Notes: a model not told the origin generated them from the letters alone. A stretch of DNA of 64,000 nucleotides from JBKECP01 sp047974765 (GCA_047974765.1 JBKECP010000013.1:124001-188000); one strand, 5' to 3'. Shown: positions 44,626-53,631, counted from the first letter of the stretch. Numbers and translations are program-made.

Positions 44626-44714
44626 AAAATCAAGGGGTTTTGCAAATTCTGCCGATTTAAACGGGCGACAATCAAATAGTGAAGGATTCATCTATTTGAT
44701 TGTCAGGTTGATAA
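44626..44714 (+). repeat. hairpin-linker repeat upstream of the LysR gene
   Basis: A conserved lead-in AAAATCAAGGGGTTTTGC (from 44626), then TTTAAACGGGC, a perfect 13-bp stem GACAATCAAATAG (44667-44679) with CTATTTGATTGTC (44692-44704), and linker AGGTTGATAA (44705-44714). The stem is identical to 23253-23290 and the lead-in matches 53528 onward. It lies between the divergent reductase and LysR genes, within the region expected to hold their promoters. The rest of 44449-44625 shows nothing certain. Confidence 0.85.
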
Positions 44715-44736
44715 GTGCCTGTTGGGGGGGTTAGTA

Positions 44737-45708
44737 ATGCAGTGGCAGAGTTTGTGGGATGACGTACCGGTTTTTCTGGCGGTGGCGCGGACGGGGTCGT
44801 TGTCTGCCGCTGCCCGGCAGCTGGGTTTTGGGGTTGCCACTGTGTCACGGCGCATTGCCCGATTGGAGCAGGCACTGGCACTGCCTCTGTTTTCCCGTCA
44901 TCAAAACGGTTATCGCCTGACCGATGACGGCGCCAATTTACTGGTGCGGGCGGAAGAGGCTGAATCGGCGATGGCCAGTCTGATGGCGGCCGGTGAGATA
45001 GCCGGACAGGTGGCGGGCCGGGTGCGACTGGCAACAGCGGAATATCTGGCTGCTGATATCCTGCTGCCAATGCTGCCACGTTTGTTAAGCACTTATCCTG
45101 CGCTGGCCGTTGATATAGTGACCGACATCAACCTGGCCAATCTGCATCGGCACGATGCTGATCTGGCAGTGCGCATGGTCAGGCCTGATCATGGCAATCT
45201 GCGTATCCGCCGCCTGGGTACGCTGGGTTATGGCCTGTATGGCAGCGTTGATTATTTGCAAAGAGCTTTCTCGCTACAAAAAAAATTCGAGCCAAAAACG
45301 GCTTTCTCCCGGGAAAAGATTTTTGAAGGAAAAACACTGGATGATGTGTCGGTTTGTGATTTTGTCAGCTGGTCTGACAGCTATGGCCATCTGAATGCTG
45401 CCCGCTGGGTGTGCAAGATGCTGCGGGCGCGTACACCACGGCTGACAGTCACCAGCCTGACCTCCAAAATTGCTGCGCTGCGTGCTGGCCTTGGCTTGGG
45501 TGTGCTGCCGCATCTGGTGGCAATACCAGCGGGCTTGCAAGCCGTTAAAATTGCAGATGTTGAAGCGGTTATGTCAGCGGAGATTGATCAGGAAATCTGG
45601 CTGGTTATTCACAGTGATATGGCGCTTTCACCAAGGGTACGGGTGGTGGCTGATTTTGTGGCTGAGGTTGTAGCTAATCAGGCCGCTCTATTGCAAGGAA
45701 ACAAGTAA
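44737..45708 (+). CDS. LysR-family transcriptional regulator
   Basis: A 323-residue regulator with the N-terminal winged helix (FLAVARTGSLSAAARQLGFG and VATVSRRIARLE) and a C-terminal inducer-binding domain. ATG at 44737 has a G-rich ribosome binding site; 44722 is an alternative. It is oriented away from the aldo/keto reductase gene, which may be its target. Between about residues 178 and 205 there is a Lys/Phe/Glu-rich stretch (RAFSLQKKFEPKTAFSREK, encoded near 45260-45340) that is AT-rich and longer than the usual loop, looking like an insertion. Confidence 0.88.
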   Translation: MQWQSLWDDVPVFLAVARTGSLSAAARQLGFGVATVSRRIARLEQALALPLFSRHQNGYRLTDDGANLLVRAEEAESAMASLMAAGEIAGQVAGRVRLATAEYLAADILLPMLPRLLSTYPALAVDIVTDINLANLHRHDADLAVRMVRPDHGNLRIRRLGTLGYGLYGSVDYLQRAFSLQKKFEPKTAFSREKIFEGKTLDDVSVCDFVSWSDSYGHLNAARWVCKMLRARTPRLTVTSLTSKIAALRAGLGLGVLPHLVAIPAGLQAVKIADVEAVMSAEIDQEIWLVIHSDMALSPRVRVVADFVAEVVANQAALLQGNK

Positions 45709-45756
45709 AGCCTGCTGTCCTGGTGCATGCCTTGTCAGGCTTACACCGGGGCAGCA

Positions 45757-45782
45757 GGGTACTCCGGGTTGTACCCGTTTTT
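45757..45782 (+). terminator. Rho-independent terminator after the LysR gene
   Basis: GGGTAC (45757-45762) and GTACCC (45771-45776) form a six-bp stem with an eight-base loop, followed by GTTTTTG. It ends the LysR transcript immediately before the convergent lipoprotein gene at 45785. Confidence 0.6.
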
Positions 45783-45784
45783 GT

Positions 45785-46549
45785 TCAGTCTGCCTTTTTG
45801 TCCAGACTGTAATCAAAGGGAAAAACGTTCCACGCGGAATGTTTATTGTCCAGTATCGTGTTCATAATTTTCTTTCTTTCTTCGTATGCACCCTCATCCA
45901 TCGACCAGTAAAGGTAACCGGCAATATAGTTATCCGCCATTTCAGCATGAGATGAAAAATTAGCCTGTACTTTTTGGGCAATACGCAAACAATAGGCGTA
46001 AGCCTCTTCTTTGCTGGCATAACCGGCCTGATAGCCCCAGCCCAAAATGCCAATGGCACGCACCAGATCCCAGGCCAGTAGCCCCTTTTCCTTAAAGGCT
46101 TCCCTGTTGGCCCACACCAGTTTGTCGATGGCATTATATTCCGGGTTTGCCGTTAAATTTTCCTGGAAGTCGGCTTCTGAAAATTCAAAAAAACCCTCGT
46201 AGGCATGCATAAATGCTTTGTGATGCATTTCGCCGTTTTCCAGTGAGCGCATAGTGTTCTTAAATTGCAGTTTGTTGTTGATGCTCCACCATTGTTGTAG
46301 CGCACCCTTATAAGCTGCCTGATTTTCTGGTCTTTTGGGTTCGCCAGAGAAAATAAAATCACTGGTGCTGTTTTCATAGTTCAAAATAGCATTCATTGAC
46401 CAGACATAGACCATTTGATGGTCCTGGTTTACGTTGGCGATATCATTTTTGGTCAGTATTTTTTCTGATCCGCAGCCTGCGAGAGTGGCCAGAGGTAGAA
46501 AAATCAGGGCTTTCAGGGTGGAATAAATGAAGGGTGATTTATGGCGCAT
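45785..46549 (-). CDS. DUF1266-domain lipoprotein
   Basis: A 254-residue predicted lipoprotein: signal peptide with lipobox LAGC (ATLAGCGSEK) and then a helical domain whose core LLAWDLVRAIGILGWGYQAG and YASKEEAYAYCLRIAQKVQ, followed by YIAGYLYWSMD, matches the DUF1266 (YbeR/YbeU-like) pattern. DUF1266 proteins are usually cytoplasmic and of unknown function, so a lipid-anchored form is notable. Monocistronic, convergent with the LysR gene. Confidence 0.75.
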   Translation of the reverse strand: MRHKSPFIYSTLKALIFLPLATLAGCGSEKILTKNDIANVNQDHQMVYVWSMNAILNYENSTSDFIFSGEPKRPENQAAYKGALQQWWSINNKLQFKNTMRSLENGEMHHKAFMHAYEGFFEFSEADFQENLTANPEYNAIDKLVWANREAFKEKGLLAWDLVRAIGILGWGYQAGYASKEEAYAYCLRIAQKVQANFSSHAEMADNYIAGYLYWSMDEGAYEERKKIMNTILDNKHSAWNVFPFDYSLDKKAD

Positions 46550-46644
46550 GTTGCCTTCTCCGTTTTTTGGTCCATCAAAAATGGAAGGATTAATCAGACA
46601 GTATGGTTGTAAAGTTTTGTATGGCAGGTAGTGTATTGAAGACT

Positions 46645-46992
46645 TCAGGTTTTGCGATGGTAGCGCAAGCGGGTGCCTGTATCCAGTGACAGGCGGATTT
46701 CCTCTGCGCTCAATTCCTGAGGGAAATAGGTGCCTGAAAGTTTGGCGTCCAGCAGACTGGCACCTTCGAGATTGGTCTGGCGAAAGTCGATACCCGACAG
46801 ATCCGCATTGCGAAAATAGGAATTGCTGAAGTCGAGACCAGCGGCATTCATATTACGCAAATCACGGCCGCGGTAGTCTCCGCTTTTTAATTCACTGTTA
46901 TCCAGTTGGTCGCGCTGTTCATTGAAGCCTTTGATGTCTTCATTGCGCAGCAGTTGGTATAAAGGATCCTGCTTGATGAGGGGCTTGGTCAT
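46645..46992 (-). CDS. small pentapeptide-repeat protein
   Basis: A 115-residue protein with one short quadrilateral-helix stretch of A(D/N)LXX repeats: LRNMNAAGLDFSNSYFRNAD and LSGIDFRQTNLEGASLLDAK. N- and C-terminal flanks are unrelated. About eight repeats are visible, fewer than in Qnr-type gyrase protectors, so no function is assigned. It stands alone beside a repeat cluster. Confidence 0.8.
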   Translation of the reverse strand: MTKPLIKQDPLYQLLRNEDIKGFNEQRDQLDNSELKSGDYRGRDLRNMNAAGLDFSNSYFRNADLSGIDFRQTNLEGASLLDAKLSGTYFPQELSAEEIRLSLDTGTRLRYHRKT

Positions 46993-47020
46993 TAACGGTT
47001 TTCCCTGTTGGTCATATGAC

Positions 47021-47107
47021 GGCTATTAACCCTGCGACCGACTTCGTTGACGACGGCACATTCATGTGCCGCTATTACCCCGACAGTCTATATGGCTGGG
47101 TTAATAA
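47021..47107 (-). repeat. hairpin-linker repeat upstream of polB
   Basis: CGGCACA (47054-47060) and TGTGCCG (47065-47071) make a seven-bp stem with a four-base loop, followed by CTATTACCCCGAC, TATATGG (47089-47095) and linker GGGTTAATAA (47098-47107); GGCTATTAACCC at 47021-47032 is a further linker in inverse orientation. The module resembles 23300-23327, and the stem is almost that of 49582-49597. It fills the gap between the pentapeptide gene and polB. Confidence 0.75.
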
Positions 47108-47181
47108 TTCTGGATATAGAGTGGTATGGACAGTCGCAAGCATAGCATGGCAACAGGTCTGGCGCGCAAACGAGGTGGGGC

Positions 47182-49551
47182 ATGACAATGAACACAGGAG
47201 TTCTGCTAACGCGGGACTGGCGCGATACAGAACAGGGACTGGTACTGGAATTCTGGTTTGCCACCGCTGACGGCCCGCTGCGAGTAGTGGTTGATGGTGA
47301 GCGCAGCGTGTTTTTTCTATCGGAAGAGGATGCTTCTATCGCCATGCACATGCTCACAGGTCAACAGGGTATTGAATTGCGGCCTCTGCGGTTGCGTAAT
47401 TTTGCCATGGAGTCAGTGCTTGGGCTTTACTGCGATGGTTATCGCCAGTCCCGACAGATTGCTGGGCGTTTGCAGGCAGCGGGCCTGGAGCCTCTTGAGA
47501 GCGATATCAACCCGGCTGAACGTTATCTGATGGAGCGGGGTATTCGCAGCGTGGCCGCTATTTCAGGTGCGGCGGTGACAGTGTGTGAAGGGGCTGTCAG
47601 TCTGCGCCAGCCCCGGTTGCGTCCGGCGGCGATAGCGCCATCGCTGACACTGCTGTCATTTGATATTGAAACGGCTATGCATGGAATCGAGCTTTACTCT
47701 ATTGGCGTGCATGGTCAGTGTGGCGAGAAAGAGATCAAACGTGTATTTATGCGCGGTGACGGCGAGGGTCAGGATACTTGTCCCAACTACGTTACCTTTA
47801 TCGGACGCGAGCGCGATCTGCTGTTGGCTTTTCTCGACTTTGTAGCTGATTTTGATCCAGATGTATTGATTGGCTGGAACGTGGTCAATTTTGATCTTTG
47901 GTATCTACAGAAGGTGGCTGACAAGTATGGTCTGCGCCTGAATCTGGGGCGACAGCGGCGGCCCGCACACTGGCGGCAGCTGGAGGGTGAGCGTCGCAGT
48001 ATCTGTCTGGCGGGCAGGGTGGTGCTGGATGGTATAGATCTGCTGCGTACAGCTTTTTATCGCTTTGAGAGTTTTTCCCTCAATCATGTTGCCTCTCAGT
48101 TGCTGGGGGAGAGTAAATTGCTTGAGGGTGGTGATCGGGGTGAGGAAATTGGTCGGCTGTTCCGGCAGGATAAGGGCGCACTGGCCGCCTATAATCTGAA
48201 AGACTGTGAGCTGGTGTCAGCTATTTTTAAACACACGCATTTGCTTGATTTTGCCCTTGCGCGTGCTGCTATTACCGGTCTCAACCTGGATCGCGCCGGT
48301 GGCTCGGTGGCATCCTTTGACAACCTTTATTTACCGCACTTGCACCGGGCGGGTTACGTTGCTCCCAACGCCAGTCAGGTCTTGCTGGCCAGCCCTGGCG
48401 GTTATGTGCTCGACTCAGAGCCAGGTATTTATGAGCATGTGCTGGTGCTCGACTTTAAAAGCCTGTACCCAAGTATTATCCGCACTTTCTGTATTGATCC
48501 GCTGGGGCTTGCAAGGGGAATGTCCGGCCAATTGTCGGCAGCAGATACTGTGGCAGGTTTTCTGGAAGCCCGTTTTGCCCGTGATGGCCATATTTTGCCC
48601 GGCTTGATTGGTGAGCTGTGGGCGTTGCGTGACAAGGCTCGTGCAGCGGCTGACGTGCCCCTGTCACAGGCCATTAAAATTATTATGAATGCCTTCTATG
48701 GCGTGCTTGGTTCCGGTGGTTGTCGTTTCTTCGATGCCCGTCTGGCCAGTTCCATTACGCGTCGTGGCCATGAAATTTTACAGCGCACACGAGACAGAAT
48801 CGAAGCCCTCGGGCACCGGGTTATCTACGGTGATACCGACTCGGTTTTTGTCTGGTTGCAGGATGTCGATGGTGATGAGGCGGCACGCGCAATTGGTGCG
48901 TTTTTACAGACTGAGTTAAACAGCTGGTGGGCACAGCAGGTCGATGATGAATTTGGACTGCAATGCTATCTGGAGCTGGAGTTTGAAACCCACTACAGTC
49001 GCTTTCTGATGCCGACTATTCGCGGCTCCGACAGGGGCAGTAAAAAACGCTATGCGGGACTGGTGCGCCGGGTTGATGGCGATGAGCGTCTGGTATTCAA
49101 AGGCCTGGAAAATGTCCGCACTGACTGGACACGGTTGGCGCGCAATTTCCAGCAGGAGCTTTATCGCCGTATTTTTGCTGCCGAACCTTATCAAGGCTGG
49201 CTTAAACAGGAAGTGCGACAGGTGCTGGCGGGTGAACGTGATGATGAACTTGTCTACCGCAAGCGTCTGCGCCGTCGGCTGGATGAGTATCAGCGCAATG
49301 TGCCGCCCCATGTACAGGCGGCGCGCCTGTATGAAGCGCGTGGTCTGCCTGCGCCCGGGCGAGGTGACTGGGTGGATTATGTTATTACCAGCGCCGGTGC
49401 CGAACCGGCAGGTTGTTCACTGGCACCGCTGGATTATCAGTATTATGTTGACCGTCAGCTACAGCCGGTAGCTGACGGTATTCTGGGTTTGCTCGGTGAG
49501 TCCTTCAGAGCATTGACTGACCGCCAGCTGGGTTTGTTTGGCAGTGATTAA
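47182..49551 (+). CDS. polB: DNA polymerase II
   Basis: Family B repair/translesion polymerase, 789 residues, near the E. coli length. The proofreading exonuclease motifs are LSFDIETAM and IGWNVVNFDLWYLQ; the polymerase motifs are VLDFKSLYPSIIRTF (A), KIIMNAFYGVLGSGGCRFFD (B), VIYGDTDSVFVWL (C) and the downstream KKRYAGLV. Start ATG at 47182 (47188 also possible). No LexA box was seen upstream, unlike E. coli polB. The stop codon TAA is part of a TTAACCCGG repeat linker. Confidence 0.96.
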   Translation: MTMNTGVLLTRDWRDTEQGLVLEFWFATADGPLRVVVDGERSVFFLSEEDASIAMHMLTGQQGIELRPLRLRNFAMESVLGLYCDGYRQSRQIAGRLQAAGLEPLESDINPAERYLMERGIRSVAAISGAAVTVCEGAVSLRQPRLRPAAIAPSLTLLSFDIETAMHGIELYSIGVHGQCGEKEIKRVFMRGDGEGQDTCPNYVTFIGRERDLLLAFLDFVADFDPDVLIGWNVVNFDLWYLQKVADKYGLRLNLGRQRRPAHWRQLEGERRSICLAGRVVLDGIDLLRTAFYRFESFSLNHVASQLLGESKLLEGGDRGEEIGRLFRQDKGALAAYNLKDCELVSAIFKHTHLLDFALARAAITGLNLDRAGGSVASFDNLYLPHLHRAGYVAPNASQVLLASPGGYVLDSEPGIYEHVLVLDFKSLYPSIIRTFCIDPLGLARGMSGQLSAADTVAGFLEARFARDGHILPGLIGELWALRDKARAAADVPLSQAIKIIMNAFYGVLGSGGCRFFDARLASSITRRGHEILQRTRDRIEALGHRVIYGDTDSVFVWLQDVDGDEAARAIGAFLQTELNSWWAQQVDDEFGLQCYLELEFETHYSRFLMPTIRGSDRGSKKRYAGLVRRVDGDERLVFKGLENVRTDWTRLARNFQQELYRRIFAAEPYQGWLKQEVRQVLAGERDDELVYRKRLRRRLDEYQRNVPPHVQAARLYEARGLPAPGRGDWVDYVITSAGAEPAGCSLAPLDYQYYVDRQLQPVADGILGLLGESFRALTDRQLGLFGSD

Positions 49552-49610
49552 CCCGGCAAGCTTTTAGCCGAATGAATAAGCGGCACATGGATGTGCCAGG
49601 TTAGTAATAA
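49549..49610 (+). repeat. hairpin-linker repeat after polB
   Basis: TTAACCCGGC overlapping the polB stop, then GGCACA (49582-49587) and TGTGCC (49592-49597) with a TGGA loop and linker AGGTTAGTAATAA (49598-49610). The stem matches the module at 47054-47071. It may act as the polB mRNA 3' end, facing the convergent kinase gene. Confidence 0.7.
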
Positions 49611-49632
49611 GACGTGCTTTTGCTGCTGGATT

Positions 49633-50634
49633 TTAGCGGCCAAAAAAAACCTTGCGCAGTTCAACGTACCGCTCAGCTGGCAGGCGTGGACCGAAGTTTG
49701 ATACCACCTGGCCTGCTGCCAGATTGGCAAATTTGCCCGCGCGCTCATAGCTCTCACCCCGGCTGAGTGCATAGAGGAAGGCGCCTGCAAACATATCGCC
49801 AGCTCCATTACTGTCAATGGCTTTGACGGGGGGAGCTGTCAACCGGTCTTGCTGCTGGCCATCCCAAACGATGGCGCCACCTGCGCCGCAGGTAATGGCA
49901 AAGCTGCGGGTAACATTGCGCAGGGCGTCGGCGGCCTGCTCTACAGTATCACTGCCGCTCCAGGCTATGGCTTCGTCTGCGTTGCAAAAGATAAGGTCCA
50001 GGCCGTCGCCAATAATCTCCTGCATGTATTCACGAAAGTAAGTGACCATGCCGGGATCGGAAAAGCTGAGGGCCGTTTTAACACCTGCGGCCTCGGCCAG
50101 TTCGCGCGCGCGCGCAGCGGCGGCGCGACCGGTTGGGGAAGTCACCAGATAGCCTTCAATATACAAATACGCTGAAGCTGCCAGCGCCTGCGGATCGAGC
50201 TCGGTAATCGACAGGCTTTCTGACACGCCCAGGTAGGTATTCATACTGCGCTCTGCATCCGGTGAGATCAGTACCAGGCATTTGCCTGTTGTGCCGGGGC
50301 CGCGCCCCTTTTTGAGACAGTGATCAACACCTGCGGCCTCCAGATCTGCCACATAGATATCGCCACCGCTGTCATTGGCCACCTTGCAGGACATAAAAGC
50401 CGGGCTGCCAAAGCGGGCACTGGCGATCATCGAGTTACCGGCGCTGCCACCGCTGGCATGGCGGGCGTGTACCAGGTGCCTGCTCAGATGTTGTAACAGC
50501 TCACACTGGCGTTTTTCATCAACCAGCGTCATCAGCCCCTTGTCAACACCCATAGCGGCCAGATCATCGTCCTGAACCTCGATTTCTGTGTCTACCAGCG
50601 CCGCACCAAGGCCATAAACCCAGTATTTTTTCAT
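49633..50634 (-). CDS. adenosine kinase-like PfkB family sugar kinase
   Basis: A 333-residue ribokinase-fold enzyme. It has GGSAGNSMIASARFG near residue 60, DLIFCNADEA mid-way and the anion-hole/catalytic-base motif DSNGAGDMFAGAFLYALSRG near the C-terminus. Its relatives in pseudomonads are annotated as adenosine kinase; other nucleoside or sugar substrates are possible. ATG at 50634 is preferred over one at 50736, which would overlap the mrcB start. It is divergent from mrcB. Confidence 0.88.
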   Translation of the reverse strand: MKKYWVYGLGAALVDTEIEVQDDDLAAMGVDKGLMTLVDEKRQCELLQHLSRHLVHARHASGGSAGNSMIASARFGSPAFMSCKVANDSGGDIYVADLEAAGVDHCLKKGRGPGTTGKCLVLISPDAERSMNTYLGVSESLSITELDPQALAASAYLYIEGYLVTSPTGRAAAARARELAEAAGVKTALSFSDPGMVTYFREYMQEIIGDGLDLIFCNADEAIAWSGSDTVEQAADALRNVTRSFAITCGAGGAIVWDGQQQDRLTAPPVKAIDSNGAGDMFAGAFLYALSRGESYERAGKFANLAAGQVVSNFGPRLPAERYVELRKVFFGR

Positions 50635-50718
50635 ATCAGCATGGTTCCTTGTCTCCTGGGCCGCTATTATCCCGATCCATCCATTAAATGAAAGAACCTC
50701 CTTCGGACTACCTTTTTC

Positions 50719-52974
50719 ATGCCGAAAACCCGTCATTTACTGCTAAAACTCATTATTTCGGCTGCGCTGGCTTTTGCGCTGGTGATGATTTACCTCGATG
50801 CCAGAATTACCGCCACCTTCACCGATAAAATGTGGGAGGTGCCCGCCAAAGTCTATGCCCGGCCGCTGGAACTGTTTGTGGGCGCGCGCCTGGCGGCAGA
50901 AGATCTGGTCTATGAGCTGGAAGTGCTCGGCTACCGCAAGGTGGATGCGGTGCGTCAACCCGGCCAGGTACGGCGGCAGGGCAATAGCTTCACTATCTAC
51001 ACGCGGGGTTTTGATTTTGTCGGTGAGCGTGAAGTGGCGCGTCAGATAGAGCTTGTGCTTGGCAATGGTCGTATTACCCGGCTCAAAAGTGGTCGCGGTG
51101 ATATTGACCTGATGCGCCTGGACCCGGTGCGTATTGGTGGTATCTATCCCTCTCACGGTGAAGATCGCATTCTGGTGCGTCTGGACGAGGTGCCCGACAC
51201 CCTGCGCCAGGGTTTGCTGGCAGTGGAAGATCAAAATTTCTATCATCACTGGGGTTTTTCCATCAGTGGCATTTTGCGGGCCGCCTTTAATAATCTGCGC
51301 TCCGGTTCGGTAGTGGCCGGTGGCAGTACCATTACCCAGCAGCTGGTTAAAAATTATTACCTTAGCCCTGAGCGCACCTATGTTCGCAAGCTCAAGGAAT
51401 TGCTGATGGCCATTTTGTTGGACTTGCACTACAGCAAGGACCAGATTCTGGAAAGCTATATCAATGAGGTTTATCTCGGTCAGGACGGGCCGCGGGCCGT
51501 GCATGGGCTGGCACTGGCCTCCCGCTATTATTTTGATACTCCGGTTCAGCAGTTGGGCCTGCATCAGCAGGCACTGCTGATCGGTATGGTCAAAGGAGCC
51601 TCTTTCTACAATCCCCTGCGCAACCCGGAGCGGGCCCGCAAACGCCGTGATCTGGTGCTGGATGCAATGGCGACCGAAGGTGTGATTTCACCCGAACATG
51701 CAACAGTGGCCAAAGCCATGCCTCTGGGTCTGAATAATCAGCATCGCATTACCGACAGCTTCCCTGCCTACCTTGATCTGGTGCGCCGCCAGTTGCGCCA
51801 GGAATATCGGGAAGAGGATTTGACCACGCTGGGTCTGAGCATTTTTACCAGCTTTGATCCTGTCTTGCAGCGGCAGGTGGAGGAAAGTGCCAGTGCCATA
51901 TTGAAACAGCTCGATAGCACCGGCGACTTGCAATCGGCCACTGTGGTGACCCGTTTTGATACCGGCGAAGTGGCGGCGGTCGTCGGTGGGCGCAATGCCC
52001 GCTATGCCGGTTTTAACAGGGCACTGGATGCAAGGCGGCCAGCGGGTTCACTACTTAAGCCTGCGGTTTATCTGGCTGCACTGGCACAGCCAAAGCGCTA
52101 TACGCTGGCGTCGGTATTGCGCGATACCAAGGTGCAGGTGTCTGGTCCGGACGGTATCTGGGAGCCGCGCAACTTTGACCGTCTGGAACATGGTGATGTG
52201 CTGCTGCATGAGGCTCTGGCCCGCTCCTATAATCTGGCAACGGCCCGCCTGGGGATGGAGGTCGGTCTCGATGAAGTAGCCGATATGCTGCGTCGTTTGG
52301 GGGTGGAAGGTGATATTCCCGAAGTACCGGCCCTGACTCTCGGTGCTGGTGCCTATTCATTGATGGATATGGCGATCATGTACCAGAGTATCGCGGCCGG
52401 CGGTTTTCGCATGCCTTTACGCAGTATCCGCGATATTGTCGACGCCAGCGGTGAGCCACTTAAACGCTATCCGCTGGAATACGAGCGCACGATCAGCTTG
52501 CAGGCAGTTCATTTATTGCACTACGCCCTGCGCGAAGTTGTGCGCGAGGGTACAGGGCGTGGTGTTTATCGCTATTTGCCGGAAAAGTTTTCAGTGGCGG
52601 GTAAAACCGGTACCACTAATGATGGTCGAGATTCCTGGTTTGCCGGATTTTCCGGTGATTTGCTGGCGGTGACCTGGGTAGGTCGGGATGACAATGGCAG
52701 TACCGGCCTGACAGGCAGTTCAGGCGCACTTAAAATCTGGGCGCATTTTATGGCCAGTGCCAGTCAGCGTTCTCTGGGCTACCGTATGCCGGATGGTGTT
52801 GAGCCTTACTGGATCGATAACAACAGCGGTGCGCTCACTGGCCAGGGTTGCCCCGACGCCCGTTTGCTACCTTTTTTCAAGGGCAGTCAGCCGCAGCAGC
52901 AAACGCACTGTTCGCCGCGTGAGAATGTGGTAAAAGACTGGTTTCAGTCACTCTTTGGTGGAGATTCCCCATGA
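50719..52974 (+). CDS. mrcB: penicillin-binding protein 1B (bifunctional transglycosylase/transpeptidase)
   Basis: Class A PBP polymerising and cross-linking peptidoglycan, 751 residues. Membrane anchor near residues 8-28, UB2H-like domain (VYARPLELFVGARL onward), GT51 domain with VEDQNFYHHWG, GGSTITQQLVKNYYL and NEVYLGQDGPRAVHG, then the transpeptidase with active-site SLLK in RRPAGSLLKPAVYLAAL, SYN in LARSYNLATARLG and KTGT in VAGKTGTTNDGRDSWFAG. The gene overlaps the next by ATGA, so it is coupled to the TPR lipoprotein gene. Confidence 0.96.
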   Translation: MPKTRHLLLKLIISAALAFALVMIYLDARITATFTDKMWEVPAKVYARPLELFVGARLAAEDLVYELEVLGYRKVDAVRQPGQVRRQGNSFTIYTRGFDFVGEREVARQIELVLGNGRITRLKSGRGDIDLMRLDPVRIGGIYPSHGEDRILVRLDEVPDTLRQGLLAVEDQNFYHHWGFSISGILRAAFNNLRSGSVVAGGSTITQQLVKNYYLSPERTYVRKLKELLMAILLDLHYSKDQILESYINEVYLGQDGPRAVHGLALASRYYFDTPVQQLGLHQQALLIGMVKGASFYNPLRNPERARKRRDLVLDAMATEGVISPEHATVAKAMPLGLNNQHRITDSFPAYLDLVRRQLRQEYREEDLTTLGLSIFTSFDPVLQRQVEESASAILKQLDSTGDLQSATVVTRFDTGEVAAVVGGRNARYAGFNRALDARRPAGSLLKPAVYLAALAQPKRYTLASVLRDTKVQVSGPDGIWEPRNFDRLEHGDVLLHEALARSYNLATARLGMEVGLDEVADMLRRLGVEGDIPEVPALTLGAGAYSLMDMAIMYQSIAAGGFRMPLRSIRDIVDASGEPLKRYPLEYERTISLQAVHLLHYALREVVREGTGRGVYRYLPEKFSVAGKTGTTNDGRDSWFAGFSGDLLAVTWVGRDDNGSTGLTGSSGALKIWAHFMASASQRSLGYRMPDGVEPYWIDNNSGALTGQGCPDARLLPFFKGSQPQQQTHCSPRENVVKDWFQSLFGGDSP

Positions 52975-53447
52975 ATTTGATGCATCGCCTGCGAACCCTG
53001 TTTCTGTTGGTATGGTTGGCTGTATTGGCCGGGTGCTCGGTGTATTCCGTGCCTGGCAGTAAACCTGCGCCGGTGGAAGATCGCACGGAAAAATCGTCGG
53101 ATGAGACGCGCACTACAGTGGAACCCAGGGCGACGCCTGAGACCACTTCGCCCACCTATCCCCAGCAAACTCTGCCGCCGGATCCCAATGCCAGTAATGC
53201 TTACGGCGGTTTGCTGGTGCGCGCTGAACAGGCGGCGCAGGGTGGTGATTATGAGCAGGCACTGGCCCTGCTGGAGCGCGCCCAGCGTATCGACCCCGAC
53301 AGTGCCGAAGTTTATCTGGCGTTGGCGCAAACCTATGCGGCCAAGGGTGATAACAGTCGTGCCAGGGCAACAGCTGAGCGAGGTATGCTTTACTGTCGCA
53401 GCGACAGTGAGTGCAATAAATTGCGGCAGCTGAGTGTCCTTCCCTGA
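52971..53447 (+). CDS. lpoP: TPR lipoprotein, LpoP-like activator of PBP1B
   Basis: A 158-residue lipoprotein: signal peptide with lipobox LAGC (WLAVLAGCSVYS), a Pro/Thr/Glu-rich linker (about 30-75), then two tetratricopeptide-like helical repeats (ALALLERAQRIDPDSAEVYL and ALAQTYAAKGDNSRARATAE). In Pseudomonas LpoP, a TPR lipoprotein encoded next to the PBP1b gene, is needed for its activity; the same coupling is seen here (ATGA overlap at 52971-52974). The function is by analogy of context and architecture. Confidence 0.75.
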   Translation: MNLMHRLRTLFLLVWLAVLAGCSVYSVPGSKPAPVEDRTEKSSDETRTTVEPRATPETTSPTYPQQTLPPDPNASNAYGGLLVRAEQAAQGGDYEQALALLERAQRIDPDSAEVYLALAQTYAAKGDNSRARATAERGMLYCRSDSECNKLRQLSVLP

Positions 53448-53527
53448 TAACTCAGCGAGCATTTAGCCGGGTTGATTCGCAGTGCGTGAATGTACCCCCG
53501 CTGGCTTTTAGCCAGTGCGAGCCCGCT

Positions 53528-53604
53528 AAAATCAAGGGATTTTGCAGATTTAAGCAGGCGGCCATCAAATAGAGGGGGCATCTGTTTGATGGCCAGGTTG
53601 ATAA
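53528..53604 (+). repeat. hairpin-linker repeat after lpoP
   Basis: Lead-in AAAATCAAGGGATTTTGC from 53528, then GGCCATCAAATAGA (53560-53573) with TCTGTTTGATGGCC (53581-53594) as a 14-bp stem with one G-T pair, and linker AGGTTGATAA (53595-53604). Relative to 44626-44714 both arms have changed in matching positions (compensatory). A further hairpin, CTGGCT/AGCCAG at 53501-53515, lies just upstream. The rest of 53448-53631 is non-coding. Confidence 0.85.
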
Positions 53605-53631
53605 TGGCAATGTTATTCCGGCCGGTTTTTG

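Noticed and set aside
44626..44714. CRISPR-like repeat
   Set aside because: Single hairpin unit, no regular spacing or spacers and no cas genes anywhere in the window.
47041..47181. LexA box upstream of polB
   Set aside because: No CTG(N10)CAG palindrome with the right spacing is present; the palindromes belong to the repeat family.
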